From assembly GCF_003415675.1 (NCBI RefSeq), contig NZ_QFZK01000013.1, forward strand, positions 32,683-96,682: a stretch of 64,000 nucleotides of DNA, given 5' to 3'. This DNA comes from Rhodoferax lacus (GTDB lineage Bacteria; Pseudomonadota; Gammaproteobacteria; Burkholderiales; Burkholderiaceae_C). The notes under the pieces were generated by a model. The model was not told where the DNA came from. It made no database searches and saw only the letters and a program-made list of their open reading frames with translations. Numbering within the stretch: position 1 is the first letter of the stretch; each line of letters starts with the position of its first letter. A program made the translations under genes and the position numbers. Shown one piece after another: positions 27,234 through 35,889 of the stretch.

Positions 27234-28814
27234 ATGACCGAATCTGTCGCCGCCCCCACTGCCTTTGAAACCGCCCCGGCACACCCCCGCCGCGGCGCGC
27301 GCGGCGCACGCCAGGCGCTGCGCAATACCAACGTCCAGGCCATGCTGCCCACGCTCAAGCGCCAGTTGCCGGTAGTGGATGCGATGACACCGGAGCAGGT
27401 GCTCAAGATTGACAATGCCTCCATGTCCATTCTGGAAGAAGTGGGCATTGTGTTTCGCGACCCCATCGCCCTGCAGGACTGGAAGAATGCCGGAGCCCGA
27501 GTGGACGGTGAACGCGTATACCCGGACCGCGCCCACATCCGTGAGCTGATCTCTTCGCTGCCCAGCGAAATCAAGTACCACGCGCGCAACCCGGCCAACA
27601 ACGTGGAAATTGGGGGCGGCAATTCGGTGTTTGTACCCATGACGGGCGCACCCTTCCTGCGTGACCTGGATGACGTGCGCCGCCTGCCCACGCTGGCCGA
27701 CCTGTCCATGTTCCACAAGCTGGCACACATGTCGCCCGCGCTGCATTCCACCGCCCACCACATCGTGGAGCCCATGGACATTGCCGTACCGTACCGCCAC
27801 ATGCACATCACCTACTCGTCAATGAAGCATTCCGACAAGATGTTCATGGGCATGACCACTTCCGGCAAGAACGCCGAAGACGTGATGCGCATGTGCGAGA
27901 TCTTGTTTGGCGCGGACTACTTGCAAGACCACGCCGTGACCACCGGAAACGTCAACGGCAACTCGCCCCTGGTGTGGGACGAAACCATGCTGGGCGCACT
28001 GCGTGCCTTTGTGAAGCGCCGCCAGCCAGTGCTGTGCTCGCCCTTTGTGTTGGGAGGCGCCAACACGCCGGCCTCCACCGCGCCTGCCGTGGCCCAGCTG
28101 AACGCCGAAGCCCTGGCCGCCCTGGCCTACACCCAGATCGTCAACAAGGGCGCACCCGCCATATATGGCCACTACCTATCCACGGTGTCGATGCGGTCGG
28201 GCGCACCGATGGCAGGCACGCCAGAAATCTCGCTGATGAACTTCATGATCGGCCAGATGGCGCGCTACTACAACATTCCCTGGCGTACCTCCAACCAACT
28301 CGGCGGCGCCAAGACCTTTGATGCGCAAGCCGGCTACGAGAGCGCCACCACCTCCATGGCCGTGCAGATGGCCGGAGCCAACTACATCTGGCACTCGGCC
28401 GGCTGGAACGAAGCCGGCATGCACTGCTCAGTAGCCAAGTTCATGGTGGATGCCGAGCAATGCGCCATGGCGCATCGCATGGTGTCTGGCATCCAGTGGG
28501 ATGACTTTGACGAGGCCATGGCCGCCGTGCGCGATGTCGGCCCCGGCGGCCACTACCTGGGTCATGCCCACACCCTGGCCAACTTCCAGCGCGCCTTCTT
28601 CATGCCCAAGCTGTTTGACAACAACTCCATTGAACAATGGGTGGCAGATGGCTCACAGGAGATCACCGAGCGCGCCCTCAAGCATGCCCGCAAGGTGTTG
28701 GACGAATACGTGGAACCCTCTCTGGATGCCGGCACCAATGAGGCGCTGCTGGACTTTATCGCCCGCCGCGAGCGCGAGATCCCGGACCATCTGGGTTTGA
28801 ACGAAACGTATTGA
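27234..28814 (+). CDS. MttB-family trimethylamine/betaine methyltransferase, non-pyrrolysine
   Basis: The 526-aa TIM-barrel protein matches the MttB superfamily (N-terminal half ALRNTNVQAMLPTLKRQLP; C-terminal half AKTFDAQAGYESATTSM and GHAHTLANFQRAFF). There is no in-frame amber codon, so it is a pyrrolysine-free member. Characterised relatives act on glycine betaine (MtgB), proline betaine (MtpB), carnitine or gamma-butyrobetaine, moving a methyl group to a corrinoid protein. No corrinoid protein gene or activator is found near it. It lies 63 bases after the reductase and ends the plus-strand set. Confidence 0.9.
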   Translation: MTESVAAPTAFETAPAHPRRGARGARQALRNTNVQAMLPTLKRQLPVVDAMTPEQVLKIDNASMSILEEVGIVFRDPIALQDWKNAGARVDGERVYPDRAHIRELISSLPSEIKYHARNPANNVEIGGGNSVFVPMTGAPFLRDLDDVRRLPTLADLSMFHKLAHMSPALHSTAHHIVEPMDIAVPYRHMHITYSSMKHSDKMFMGMTTSGKNAEDVMRMCEILFGADYLQDHAVTTGNVNGNSPLVWDETMLGALRAFVKRRQPVLCSPFVLGGANTPASTAPAVAQLNAEALAALAYTQIVNKGAPAIYGHYLSTVSMRSGAPMAGTPEISLMNFMIGQMARYYNIPWRTSNQLGGAKTFDAQAGYESATTSMAVQMAGANYIWHSAGWNEAGMHCSVAKFMVDAEQCAMAHRMVSGIQWDDFDEAMAAVRDVGPGGHYLGHAHTLANFQRAFFMPKLFDNNSIEQWVADGSQEITERALKHARKVLDEYVEPSLDAGTNEALLDFIARREREIPDHLGLNETY

Positions 28815-28932
28815 ACGCAGCCATGCCATCCTGGACCACGATCAGCGTGGATGGCCAGCCCGCCGCGGTAAGCTGTACGCGGCCCGCCAGTTGGTCGCGT
28901 GCTGCTGCAGTTGCAGTACGGATGCCCGGGAT

Positions 28933-29883
28933 CTACAGCTGACCCACAATCCAGTCGCGAAAGCGCCTGCAGGCATCGCTCTCGGAACGGTCTTCACGTA
29001 CGTTGAGGTAGTGGCAGCGGTCCTTGTGCACGATCTCGTCGGGTATGGGCCGCACCAGCGTGCCCTTGGCCACCAGATCACCCACCAGATGGTGCCAGCC
29101 CAGCGCGACGCCCTGGTCCGCAATCGCCAGCTGGATCACGGTGTTGTAGTCGTTGGAACTGAACGGCTGGTGAACCGGGTTGGCGCGTGAGCTCACATCC
29201 ACATCGTGCAGGGACAGCCACACCTTCCAGTCCACATGCTCAGCCAGCTGCGAGCGGCCGTAGGGACTGAGGTCCAGCAGTATGGCATCACGCAGGTCTT
29301 CGGGCGTGGCAAGCGCGTGGCAGTTGCGCAAATATTTCTTTGTGCAAACAGGGTAGACCACGTCATGGAACAGCCGCGTGCTGGAATAGCCCTCGCGCAC
29401 CCGGCTCATCTTGTTAATGAAGATGTCGGGCTGCACGCCCGCCTCCATGGACAAGAAGTCCTGGGTTGCAATCAGCGTGAGTTCGATGTCCGCGTTGGCC
29501 GCAAGAAAAGCCGGCAAACGCGGCTGAATCCACAGTGACGCAAAAGCCGGCGAACAGCAAATGACCAGCGGCTGGCGCAGCGGGTTCTTGATGCGGATGC
29601 GCTCAGCCGCCTGCGAAATATTGATGAAAGACAGCTGCGCCGCGTCATAGAAAACCGAGCCCTCGGGGCTGAGGGTGACGGTGCGACCCGAGCGGATAAA
29701 AAGCACGGTACCTAGGTAGTCTTCCAGCTCCCTTATCTGTCGGCTCACTGCAGCCTGGGTGACGCAGAGGGACTCGGCCGCACGGGTAAAGCTCTGGTAC
29801 TTGGCCGCAGCCACAAACGACTTGACTGCCCTGAGAGAGGGCATCTTCATCAGGGTTTGATCGGGATCGGAATGCTTGGCCAT
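28933..29883 (-). CDS. LysR-family regulator (GcvA-like)
   Basis: The ATG at 29883 (MAKHSDPDQTLMKMPSLRAVKSF) gives 316 aa; a TTG at 29934 and ATGs at 29850 and 29844 are alternatives, none with a clear Shine-Dalgarno. The helix-turn-helix reads YQSFTRAAESLCVTQAAVSRQ, then LEDYLGTVLFIR. The effector domain ends with the typical HYLNVREDRSESDACRRFRDWI. It is convergent with the MttB gene and may be a second regulator of the island, but nothing in the sequence ties it to a target. Confidence 0.88.
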   Translation of the reverse strand: MAKHSDPDQTLMKMPSLRAVKSFVAAAKYQSFTRAAESLCVTQAAVSRQIRELEDYLGTVLFIRSGRTVTLSPEGSVFYDAAQLSFINISQAAERIRIKNPLRQPLVICCSPAFASLWIQPRLPAFLAANADIELTLIATQDFLSMEAGVQPDIFINKMSRVREGYSSTRLFHDVVYPVCTKKYLRNCHALATPEDLRDAILLDLSPYGRSQLAEHVDWKVWLSLHDVDVSSRANPVHQPFSSNDYNTVIQLAIADQGVALGWHHLVGDLVAKGTLVRPIPDEIVHKDRCHYLNVREDRSESDACRRFRDWIVGQL

Positions 29884-30443
29884 GGGTACGGTGTGACTTG
29901 CTGCGAACAATGGGCTAGGTGCACTGTAGCGCAAGGGAGAGCGCGATTGCGCTTTCCCCTCGAACCCGCAGCCACGCCTTTATAGGGGACGGCGCTTTCA
30001 CACCCGCCAACTGCAGCACGGCCGGGGCATCCGGGCACCCTGGATGTGAATAATCCGCCACGTCAGCATTGAGTTTCGTCAGTGCATACGCCGTCAAGGC
30101 AATGGCTGCCGCAGCCAGGTTCAATTCCATGTGGGCCATATCGGTCGTGCAGAGTAGTCGACAAGAATACAGGCGACTACTGATTACGACCTTGCCGGGA
30201 TTGCGATCATTCATCCCATCCACAACGGAGACCCACACAACAACTTTTGTTCAGCCATCGGGGTCATTCATGAGTTTTGATGTCAGCTCTCTGGCAGCAA
30301 ATCACGCCAAGTGGGCTTCCGCTTTGGGCACCCAAGTGCCATCGACCAACGTCCGCTCTCAGGCATTTCCAATGCAGATACGGAATTGACTATTGGCGTG
30401 GTCGGTCCACAGTTGCTCTCCCCTTCAACTTAAGGAGAGCATC
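29884..30443. other. Gap of about 560 bases before the integrase
   Basis: No gene with family support is seen. An open minus-strand frame at 29915-30133 (MAHMELNLAAAAIAL...) looks like weak, possibly decayed coding sequence. Composition falls in GC towards the integrase, marking the edge of the foreign-looking block. An AAGGAGAG site at its end belongs to the integrase. Confidence 0.4.
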
Positions 30444-31067
30444 ATGGACAGCGAAAGTGCTTCACCCGTCAAAGTTCCGTGGAACAAAGGGAAAATTGTT
30501 GGCCAGAAGGCCCCGTTGAAACTTAAAGACATCTGGGCCATCCGCATACGACTTCAACTTGGCCATCGCACACGGGAGCTTGCGCTCTTTGATCTTGGGT
30601 TGGATAGCAAGCTCAGGGCCTGCGACTTGGTCCGTTTACGTGTGCGGGATATTTGCCATGGCGATCGCGTCTCAACGCGTGCGATCGTCATGCAGCAGAA
30701 GACGTCACAACCCGTGCAGTTTGAAATCACGCAGCCAACGAGAGATGCTGTAACTGAATGGATCAAGGAGGCGGAATTGGCAAATGACGATTACCTGTTT
30801 CCCAGCCGGGTTCATGATTCCCCACACTTGGGAACTAGGCAGTATGCGCGGATATTGGATTCCTGGATTGAGGAAATCGGGCTGGATCCAACAGCCTATG
30901 GCACTCACACCATGCGTCGTACCAAAGCGTCCTTGATCTACCGTCGCACCAAAAACATCCGTGCCGTGCAATTGCTTTTGGGACACACCAAGCTGGAAAG
31001 CACCGTGCGCTACCTCGGAATTGAGGTCGAGGATGCCTTAGAACTTTCGGAGCAAACGGAGATTTGA
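30444..31067 (+). CDS. Short tyrosine recombinase/integrase
   Basis: The ATG at 30444 follows TAAGGAGAGC. The 207-aa protein has the catalytic residues of the tyrosine recombinase domain: Arg in LRACDLVRLRV, His/Arg in THTMRRTK, His in LLLGHTKLESTV and the nucleophile Tyr in RYLGI. A separate N-terminal core-binding domain is missing, as in a recognised group of short integrases found singly in Burkholderiales. Codon use is less GC-rich than in the neighbouring catabolic genes, which suggests acquisition. Confidence 0.88.
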   Translation: MDSESASPVKVPWNKGKIVGQKAPLKLKDIWAIRIRLQLGHRTRELALFDLGLDSKLRACDLVRLRVRDICHGDRVSTRAIVMQQKTSQPVQFEITQPTRDAVTEWIKEAELANDDYLFPSRVHDSPHLGTRQYARILDSWIEEIGLDPTAYGTHTMRRTKASLIYRRTKNIRAVQLLLGHTKLESTVRYLGIEVEDALELSEQTEI

Positions 31068-31510
31068 ACGGAGAGGCCGGGCCGGCGACCTACGCCAATT
31101 TTGGCTTCCAGTTACCGGCCATTCGCAAGTGACTGCACCTGGCCCGTAACTGTTGCAGCTCTGTACCAATTGCGCTTTTGGCTTTAACGCGCATCAAGGA
31201 CAGCATCATGAAAGTCAACCTCGCCGTTGGCTGTTAGGCAGCAGCATCTGTGCCAACCCGCAGTGCCGGATCCTTCTGGGGATAGAAAAGCTGAAATGGA
31301 TTTCCCGGAGGAAATGCATTGAGTTATCCTGCCATAGGCAGTGATTAGACATTGATACAAATGATCAAGGAGCCCAATGTCTGAGACCATCCATTCATAC
31401 ATTTTCGGTCAAACCAATGCGATGTGTGCATGTTTGTCAAAAGTGGGCCTGGGTGTAATACATACTGTTAGTGTCGTTAAATAAATCACCGCTTTTCCGG
31501 TGCAACTGAT
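31068..31510. other. Gap of about 440 bases after the integrase
   Basis: The region is lower in GC and has no convincing gene. It starts with GC-rich sequence after the integrase stop (around 31075-31150), a possible recombination-related segment, and ends with AT-rich sequence (around 31450-31490) that could hold the promoter of the exported protein at 31511. I see no clear attachment-site repeat. Confidence 0.4.
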
Positions 31511-31909
31511 ATGAAAAAACTGCTTTCTGGTTTGGCCCTTTTCGTGTTCGCGCTGGTGGCTTCCGCCGGTGAGTTTGATGACTTGAGAACCGAAATGACG
31601 GCTGCCCGCGAATCGCTGGTTACGTTTGTCGTCAACAAGGACAAGCGCGGTGTAGACCAGCAAAAGATTGTCAAGGAATCTGCCGACAAAGTATCGGCCC
31701 ATCTGGCAAAAATGAAGGCTCCAGCAGGCAAGGAAGCGCAATTCAAAGAACTGCAGGACACCTGGGCAGCATTCAAGAAGACGCGTGAAACCGAACTGGT
31801 TCCCGCAGTCTTGTCAGGCAAAGATGATGACGCAAAAAAGCTGGCCAACGGTATTCAAAAAGAACGTTACACGAAGTGTCAGCAGTTGCTAGGCGACCTC
31901 GGCACCTGA
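31511..31909 (+). CDS. Small exported helical protein of unknown function
   Basis: The 132-aa precursor has a Sec signal peptide (MKKLLSGLALFVFALVASAG, cleaved about residue 19-20). The mature part is charged and helix-prone, with one Cys near the end (RYTKCQQLL). Its pattern resembles the periplasmic four-helix bundles of chemoreceptors, and a membrane chemoreceptor gene follows 55 bases later. A role as a partner of that receptor is possible. It is not recognised as a cytochrome: no CxxCH motif. Confidence 0.7.
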   Translation: MKKLLSGLALFVFALVASAGEFDDLRTEMTAARESLVTFVVNKDKRGVDQQKIVKESADKVSAHLAKMKAPAGKEAQFKELQDTWAAFKKTRETELVPAVLSGKDDDAKKLANGIQKERYTKCQQLLGDLGT

Positions 31910-31931
31910 ACTGCTCCAACCTCATACCTGG

Positions 31932-31962
31932 GCCACACCTTCGCAAGATGGTGTGGCTTTTT
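31932..31962 (+). terminator. Rho-independent terminator
   Basis: GCCACACC (31932-31939) pairs perfectly with GGTGTGGC (31950-31957) and is followed by TTTTT. It lies just after the exported protein gene and ends 2 bases before the chemoreceptor ATG at 31965, so it would separate the two transcripts or act as an attenuator. Confidence 0.8.
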
Positions 31963-31964
31963 AA

Positions 31965-33725
31965 ATGAATATTTTTGATATGAAAATTGGTGCCCGGGTT
32001 GCACTCGCCTTTGGCGTAGTGTTGGCCACCATCGGGTTGCTGGTGCTGGCGGCACAGATGGGACTGGCTCGTGTTGCTGCGAATTCCAACGCAATGGAAA
32101 CAGGTGTCAACCTGCAATCCCAAGTGACGGAAATGCATCTTCTGGCCAAAGACAATGCCATCGCCAGCATGGTGATCCTGGTGTCCTCCAGCACAGATTT
32201 GCAGGCCAGACTCTCCAAAGAAGTCGCAGACAGGGATGTTCGCATACTCAAAAAACTTGAAGCCCTGGAGAAAGCCCTGGCCGCCAATGAAAAGGATGCG
32301 GCGATCGTGGCGGAAGTCAGAAAGCGCCACAGACTCTATGTGGCCGGTGTCCAGCGGATTGTTGGCATGATAAAAGACGGCAAGCAGGCCGAAGCCGCAT
32401 TTGCAGCTGATGAAGAAATGATCCCCATGCTTGCTCCATTTCTGGTGGCATTGGAGAAACTCAGTGCAAGTCAGTTGGAAAATGTCAATGCGACAGGTGC
32501 TGCCAACACGGAGCAAATCAGTGCAACACGCGTGCTTACCATTGTGGCGGGATCGATTGCTGCGATTCTGGCTGCTGCTGCTGGTATTTGGCTGGTAAGA
32601 AGCATTACGGCGCCCCTGAAGTTCGCAGTCGCGGTGGCTGATGCGGTTTCACACGGCGACCTGACCTATCCGATAGATGTCAAGGGATCCGATGAGATCT
32701 CCTCACTCCTGAAGGCTTTGCGCGAAATGCAAAGAAGCCTCTTGTCCCTGGTTACTAAAGTTCGGCTGGGATCTGATGCGGTCGCGTCTGCCAGTGCAGA
32801 GATTGCGTCTGGCAATATGGACCTGTCCAACCGGACCGAAGCCCAGGCAGCAATTCTCGAAGAAACCGATGCGTCCATGTCTCAGCTCGGCGACGCCGTT
32901 CGTCATAACGCAGACAGCGCACGTCAAGCGAACCAATTGGCCCTGCAAGCCAGCTCGGTAGCGGCAAAAGGCGGCGAAGTGGTCGGCAGGGTCGTTGCAA
33001 CCATGAAAGACATCAACGACTCCTCAAGGAGGATTGGCGACATCATCAGCGTCATCGATGGAATTGCTTTCCAGACCAACATCCTTGCGCTCAATGCCGC
33101 GGTGGAAGCCGCCCGTGCGGGCGAGCAGGGTCGGGGCTTTGCCGTGGTAGCTAGTGAAGTGCGCTCACTGGCCGGGCGCAGTGCCGATGCAGCCAAGGAA
33201 ATAAAGAGCTTGATAAACGCCAGTGTGGAGCGCGTTGAGCAAGGCTCAGTCTTGGTCAATGAAGCTGGTACGACCATGACGGAAGTTGTTGGGTCGATTC
33301 GCAAGGTGAGCGATTTGGTTGGTGAAATCAGCTCAGCCAGCGACCAGCAGGCGACCAGTGTGGTGCAAATTGCCGAGGCTGTCACGCAGCTGGACCAGGC
33401 CACCCAACAGAATGCGGCCCTAGTTGAGCAGATGGCAGCTGCGGCCAGCAATATGAATTCGCAATCAGGGGAACTTGTTCAGACTGTCTCTGTATTCAAA
33501 CTCGGTGCAGAAGAGAATATTGTCAGGACCGCGGTTCGCTCGTCAGGACATATGGATATGGCAAAAAGGGGCAATGAACTACGCACAAATTTTGCTGTAA
33601 CTGCCAGGATAAATCCAGTGCCATCGAAACAGGCTGTGACCAAGGCGGTACGATTGCCGCAGCCGCTACCGACTTCCAAGGCAACAGTCGCGGCTGGCGC
33701 TGCAGATGAATGGGAGACGTTTTAA
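31965..33725 (+). CDS. Membrane methyl-accepting chemotaxis protein
   Basis: The 586-aa receptor has a first transmembrane helix at about residues 10-34, a periplasmic four-helix-type sensor region (about 35-190), a second helix (about 190-212), a HAMP domain (about 213-265) and the cytoplasmic signalling hairpin with the tip VIDGIAFQTNILALNAAVEAARAGEQGRGFAVV near residues 364-396 of the frame. Methylation-helix sequences flank the tip. An internal ATG at 31980 (MKIGARVALAFG) also fits the family start. The C-terminus lacks a clear CheR-docking pentapeptide. GC is lower than in the chemotaxis cluster downstream. Confidence 0.93.
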   Translation: MNIFDMKIGARVALAFGVVLATIGLLVLAAQMGLARVAANSNAMETGVNLQSQVTEMHLLAKDNAIASMVILVSSSTDLQARLSKEVADRDVRILKKLEALEKALAANEKDAAIVAEVRKRHRLYVAGVQRIVGMIKDGKQAEAAFAADEEMIPMLAPFLVALEKLSASQLENVNATGAANTEQISATRVLTIVAGSIAAILAAAAGIWLVRSITAPLKFAVAVADAVSHGDLTYPIDVKGSDEISSLLKALREMQRSLLSLVTKVRLGSDAVASASAEIASGNMDLSNRTEAQAAILEETDASMSQLGDAVRHNADSARQANQLALQASSVAAKGGEVVGRVVATMKDINDSSRRIGDIISVIDGIAFQTNILALNAAVEAARAGEQGRGFAVVASEVRSLAGRSADAAKEIKSLINASVERVEQGSVLVNEAGTTMTEVVGSIRKVSDLVGEISSASDQQATSVVQIAEAVTQLDQATQQNAALVEQMAAAASNMNSQSGELVQTVSVFKLGAEENIVRTAVRSSGHMDMAKRGNELRTNFAVTARINPVPSKQAVTKAVRLPQPLPTSKATVAAGAADEWETF

Positions 33726-34076
33726 TGGACCTCGGATCAGTGGGTTGCGCACCCAATCAACCCCTTTCAGCAATTCAGCCTCCACTATCGCAAAAAACCT
33801 ATTTGTTGATTGCGCGACGCACACATTTTTTAATGTATGGGCACTCTTGAGATACCGCGACTGCGGCACGCTTTGGACCTTGTCGCGGGTTGAATTTGCA
33901 AAGCGAGGTTTCTTTGCCCTGGAATGGAGCCGTTACGCCCCGCTGCAACTGTTTGCGGCAAGCGGACCAGTGATCTACATACGGCACTTTCCGTGAACAG
34001 TCGTAAGTCTATTCAACCCCAGAAAGCCCCACCATCCCGACAGATCAACCACGCGACTCCATTGAATCGTTCCCCC
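33726..34076. other. Gap of about 350 bases, nothing recognised
   Basis: This lies between the convergent receptor and M48 protease genes. Open frames are short and without family signal. No strong hairpin with a U-tract was found. Confidence 0.45.
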
Positions 34077-35306
34077 TCATCGGCCCATCCTCCTGACTTC
34101 ATTCGCCACATCAATACCGCTGCACGACAGCAGGCGCTTTTGTGCGCATGCGGTCCCTGCTTCAGCAGCCAGCTCTTCTGCTGTGCTTGCGTAGACTCTG
34201 GCTGCCTTGGGATAGCCTAGTGCAGCCGCAGCGCTTGCCAGGTAGAAGTAGCCCAGGTCCCATCGGTAATTGCTTGCGCTTACGCCCAAGGCGAGGTCGC
34301 GCCAGTGCTGTTCCTGGTAGGCCTTTGCCAAGTCCCTTTGCTTCAAGACAAGGCTTACCTGGTTCTCTCCAGAGAGGGACGTGGAGCCTGCCTTGAACGC
34401 TTCCCACTCTTCAGAGTAGAAGGCAATGGCATCTTTCTCGGAATACGTGGGGCGGCTGTATTTCGCTCCATGAAGCCAGTCATACGGCATCGCTGCACTT
34501 TTGCCATACGCGTAAAGCGGCTGCATCAACACGCTCAGGCGTCTGAGGTTTTCCTGGCGCTTCTCGGGCGACGGATGGGTGCTCATGAAGTCGCCCTTGC
34601 CCTTGCTATGGGTGGCCGTTGCCATTTTTTCCCACAGGCTCACCGAGGCCGCTGGATCGTAGCCTGCACGTGCGGCGAGCTCGATCCCGAGCTTGTCGGC
34701 CTCGACTTCCGTTGTGCGGCTATTGGGCAGGTTGATAAAAGCCAGTGCGCCTGCCGCCAGTGCGGTGTTGGTTGTCTGGTAGTCCTTGTTGTCCTTGGCA
34801 ATCAGGATGGACAGTATTGCCACACCCGTATTGCTTGCCATCTGCATGGACATCTTCTCGGCGCCATGGCCTGCCAGAGCGTGGCCGATTTCATGCCCCA
34901 TCACGTTGGCTATCTCATCATCGGTAGCCCGCAAGCTGCTGATGAGTCCGGTGTAGATCGCCATGAGGCCGCCTGGCATGCAGAAGGCATTGATGGTTTT
35001 TTCGTCATCTATGACAGACACCTTCCAGTCCCACTGTGCGGACTTTGGATGGTACAAGACAGCTTGCTGTATGAGCCGGTTGGTGATGGTGTCAATGCGC
35101 GTGTTGAGTGCGGTGCCTTCGATTAGCTTGTTCTTCTTGTCGAAGTCTCCCATCATGGATGTGTATGAACTGACACTTTGTTGGGAAACAGATGCTTCGC
35201 TAACAAGCGCAAGCTGGTTTCTGCCGGTCATCGTATTGGTAGCGCATCCACCCAGGCAGAGGAGTACCGCTGTGGCGCTCAGTGAAACGAGCCCTCGAAT
35301 TCGCAT
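34077..35306 (-). CDS. M48-family metalloprotease lipoprotein (LoiP/BepA-like)
   Basis: The ATG at 35306 follows AGGACTCC; the frame runs on to 35417 without support. The 409-aa product has a lipoprotein signal (ATAVLLCLGGC, lipobox LGGC) and a central Peptidase_M48 domain with the zinc motif GHEIGHA and a downstream Glu in TEVEADKLGIELAARAGYDP. The last 120 residues are helical and may bear TPR-like repeats. It should be a membrane-attached periplasmic protease in envelope quality control. Codon use is less GC-rich than in the genes on its 3' and far 5' side. Confidence 0.9.
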   Translation of the reverse strand: MRIRGLVSLSATAVLLCLGGCATNTMTGRNQLALVSEASVSQQSVSSYTSMMGDFDKKNKLIEGTALNTRIDTITNRLIQQAVLYHPKSAQWDWKVSVIDDEKTINAFCMPGGLMAIYTGLISSLRATDDEIANVMGHEIGHALAGHGAEKMSMQMASNTGVAILSILIAKDNKDYQTTNTALAAGALAFINLPNSRTTEVEADKLGIELAARAGYDPAASVSLWEKMATATHSKGKGDFMSTHPSPEKRQENLRRLSVLMQPLYAYGKSAAMPYDWLHGAKYSRPTYSEKDAIAFYSEEWEAFKAGSTSLSGENQVSLVLKQRDLAKAYQEQHWRDLALGVSASNYRWDLGYFYLASAAAALGYPKAARVYASTAEELAAEAGTACAQKRLLSCSGIDVANEVRRMGR

Positions 35307-35437
35307 GGAGTCCTGTCCTTTATTTTGTCTGTTGTTCGAATCAAATACAGCCCCATCCTGCTTGAAACTGCGTCGGCGGTACATCCCCCATACGGGTGAA
35401 ATCAGCACGCGCTTCATTCGTACTGTCTGGGGCCCAG

Positions 35438-35869
35438 CTACGCCTCAGCCACCAGCCCCATCGCCTCCCCCAGCGCCTGCTTCAGCAGCGGCTTGACGAA
35501 CACCCCGCGCAGGTTCAGTCCGCTCAGGGTGGCAATCTCGCGGGCCACGTCCAGCATGTCGTTGTTGCTGCCGGTCACCAGAATCAGGCCGCCCTGGTAA
35601 TGCTGGCGCGCCAGTGCGCCCACAAACTCGATGCCATCCATGTCGGGCATGAAGATGTCGCAGATCAGGAAGTCGGGCGGCGGGTTCAGACCGGCCAGCA
35701 CCTGCATGCCTTCGCGTCCGTCACCGGCGGTGTGGATGTGGCGGATGCCCCAGTGGGTCAATGATTTGCGGAACACTTCCTGGCTGAAGGCGTCATCATC
35801 CACGACCAGTACCGACAGTGCGGCGCCTGGCTGTCCGGCTGTTGTAGTTGTTGTTGGGTCTTGCTGCAT
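35438..35869 (-). CDS. Single-domain response regulator (CheY-like)
   Basis: The 143-aa protein is a receiver domain. The acidic pocket is in VVDDDAF, the phospho-acceptor Asp in ICDIFMPDMDG, the switch Thr/Ser in LVTGSN and the conserved Lys in FVKPL. It starts 20 bases after the end of the CheA-like remnant and is the last gene of the chemosensory cluster. It has no output domain. With the local CheA broken, its phospho-donor must be encoded elsewhere or be another kinase. Confidence 0.9.
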   Translation of the reverse strand: MQQDPTTTTTAGQPGAALSVLVVDDDAFSQEVFRKSLTHWGIRHIHTAGDGREGMQVLAGLNPPPDFLICDIFMPDMDGIEFVGALARQHYQGGLILVTGSNNDMLDVAREIATLSGLNLRGVFVKPLLKQALGEAMGLVAEA

Positions 35870-35889
35870 GGTGGGGTCCGGTGTTGGGG

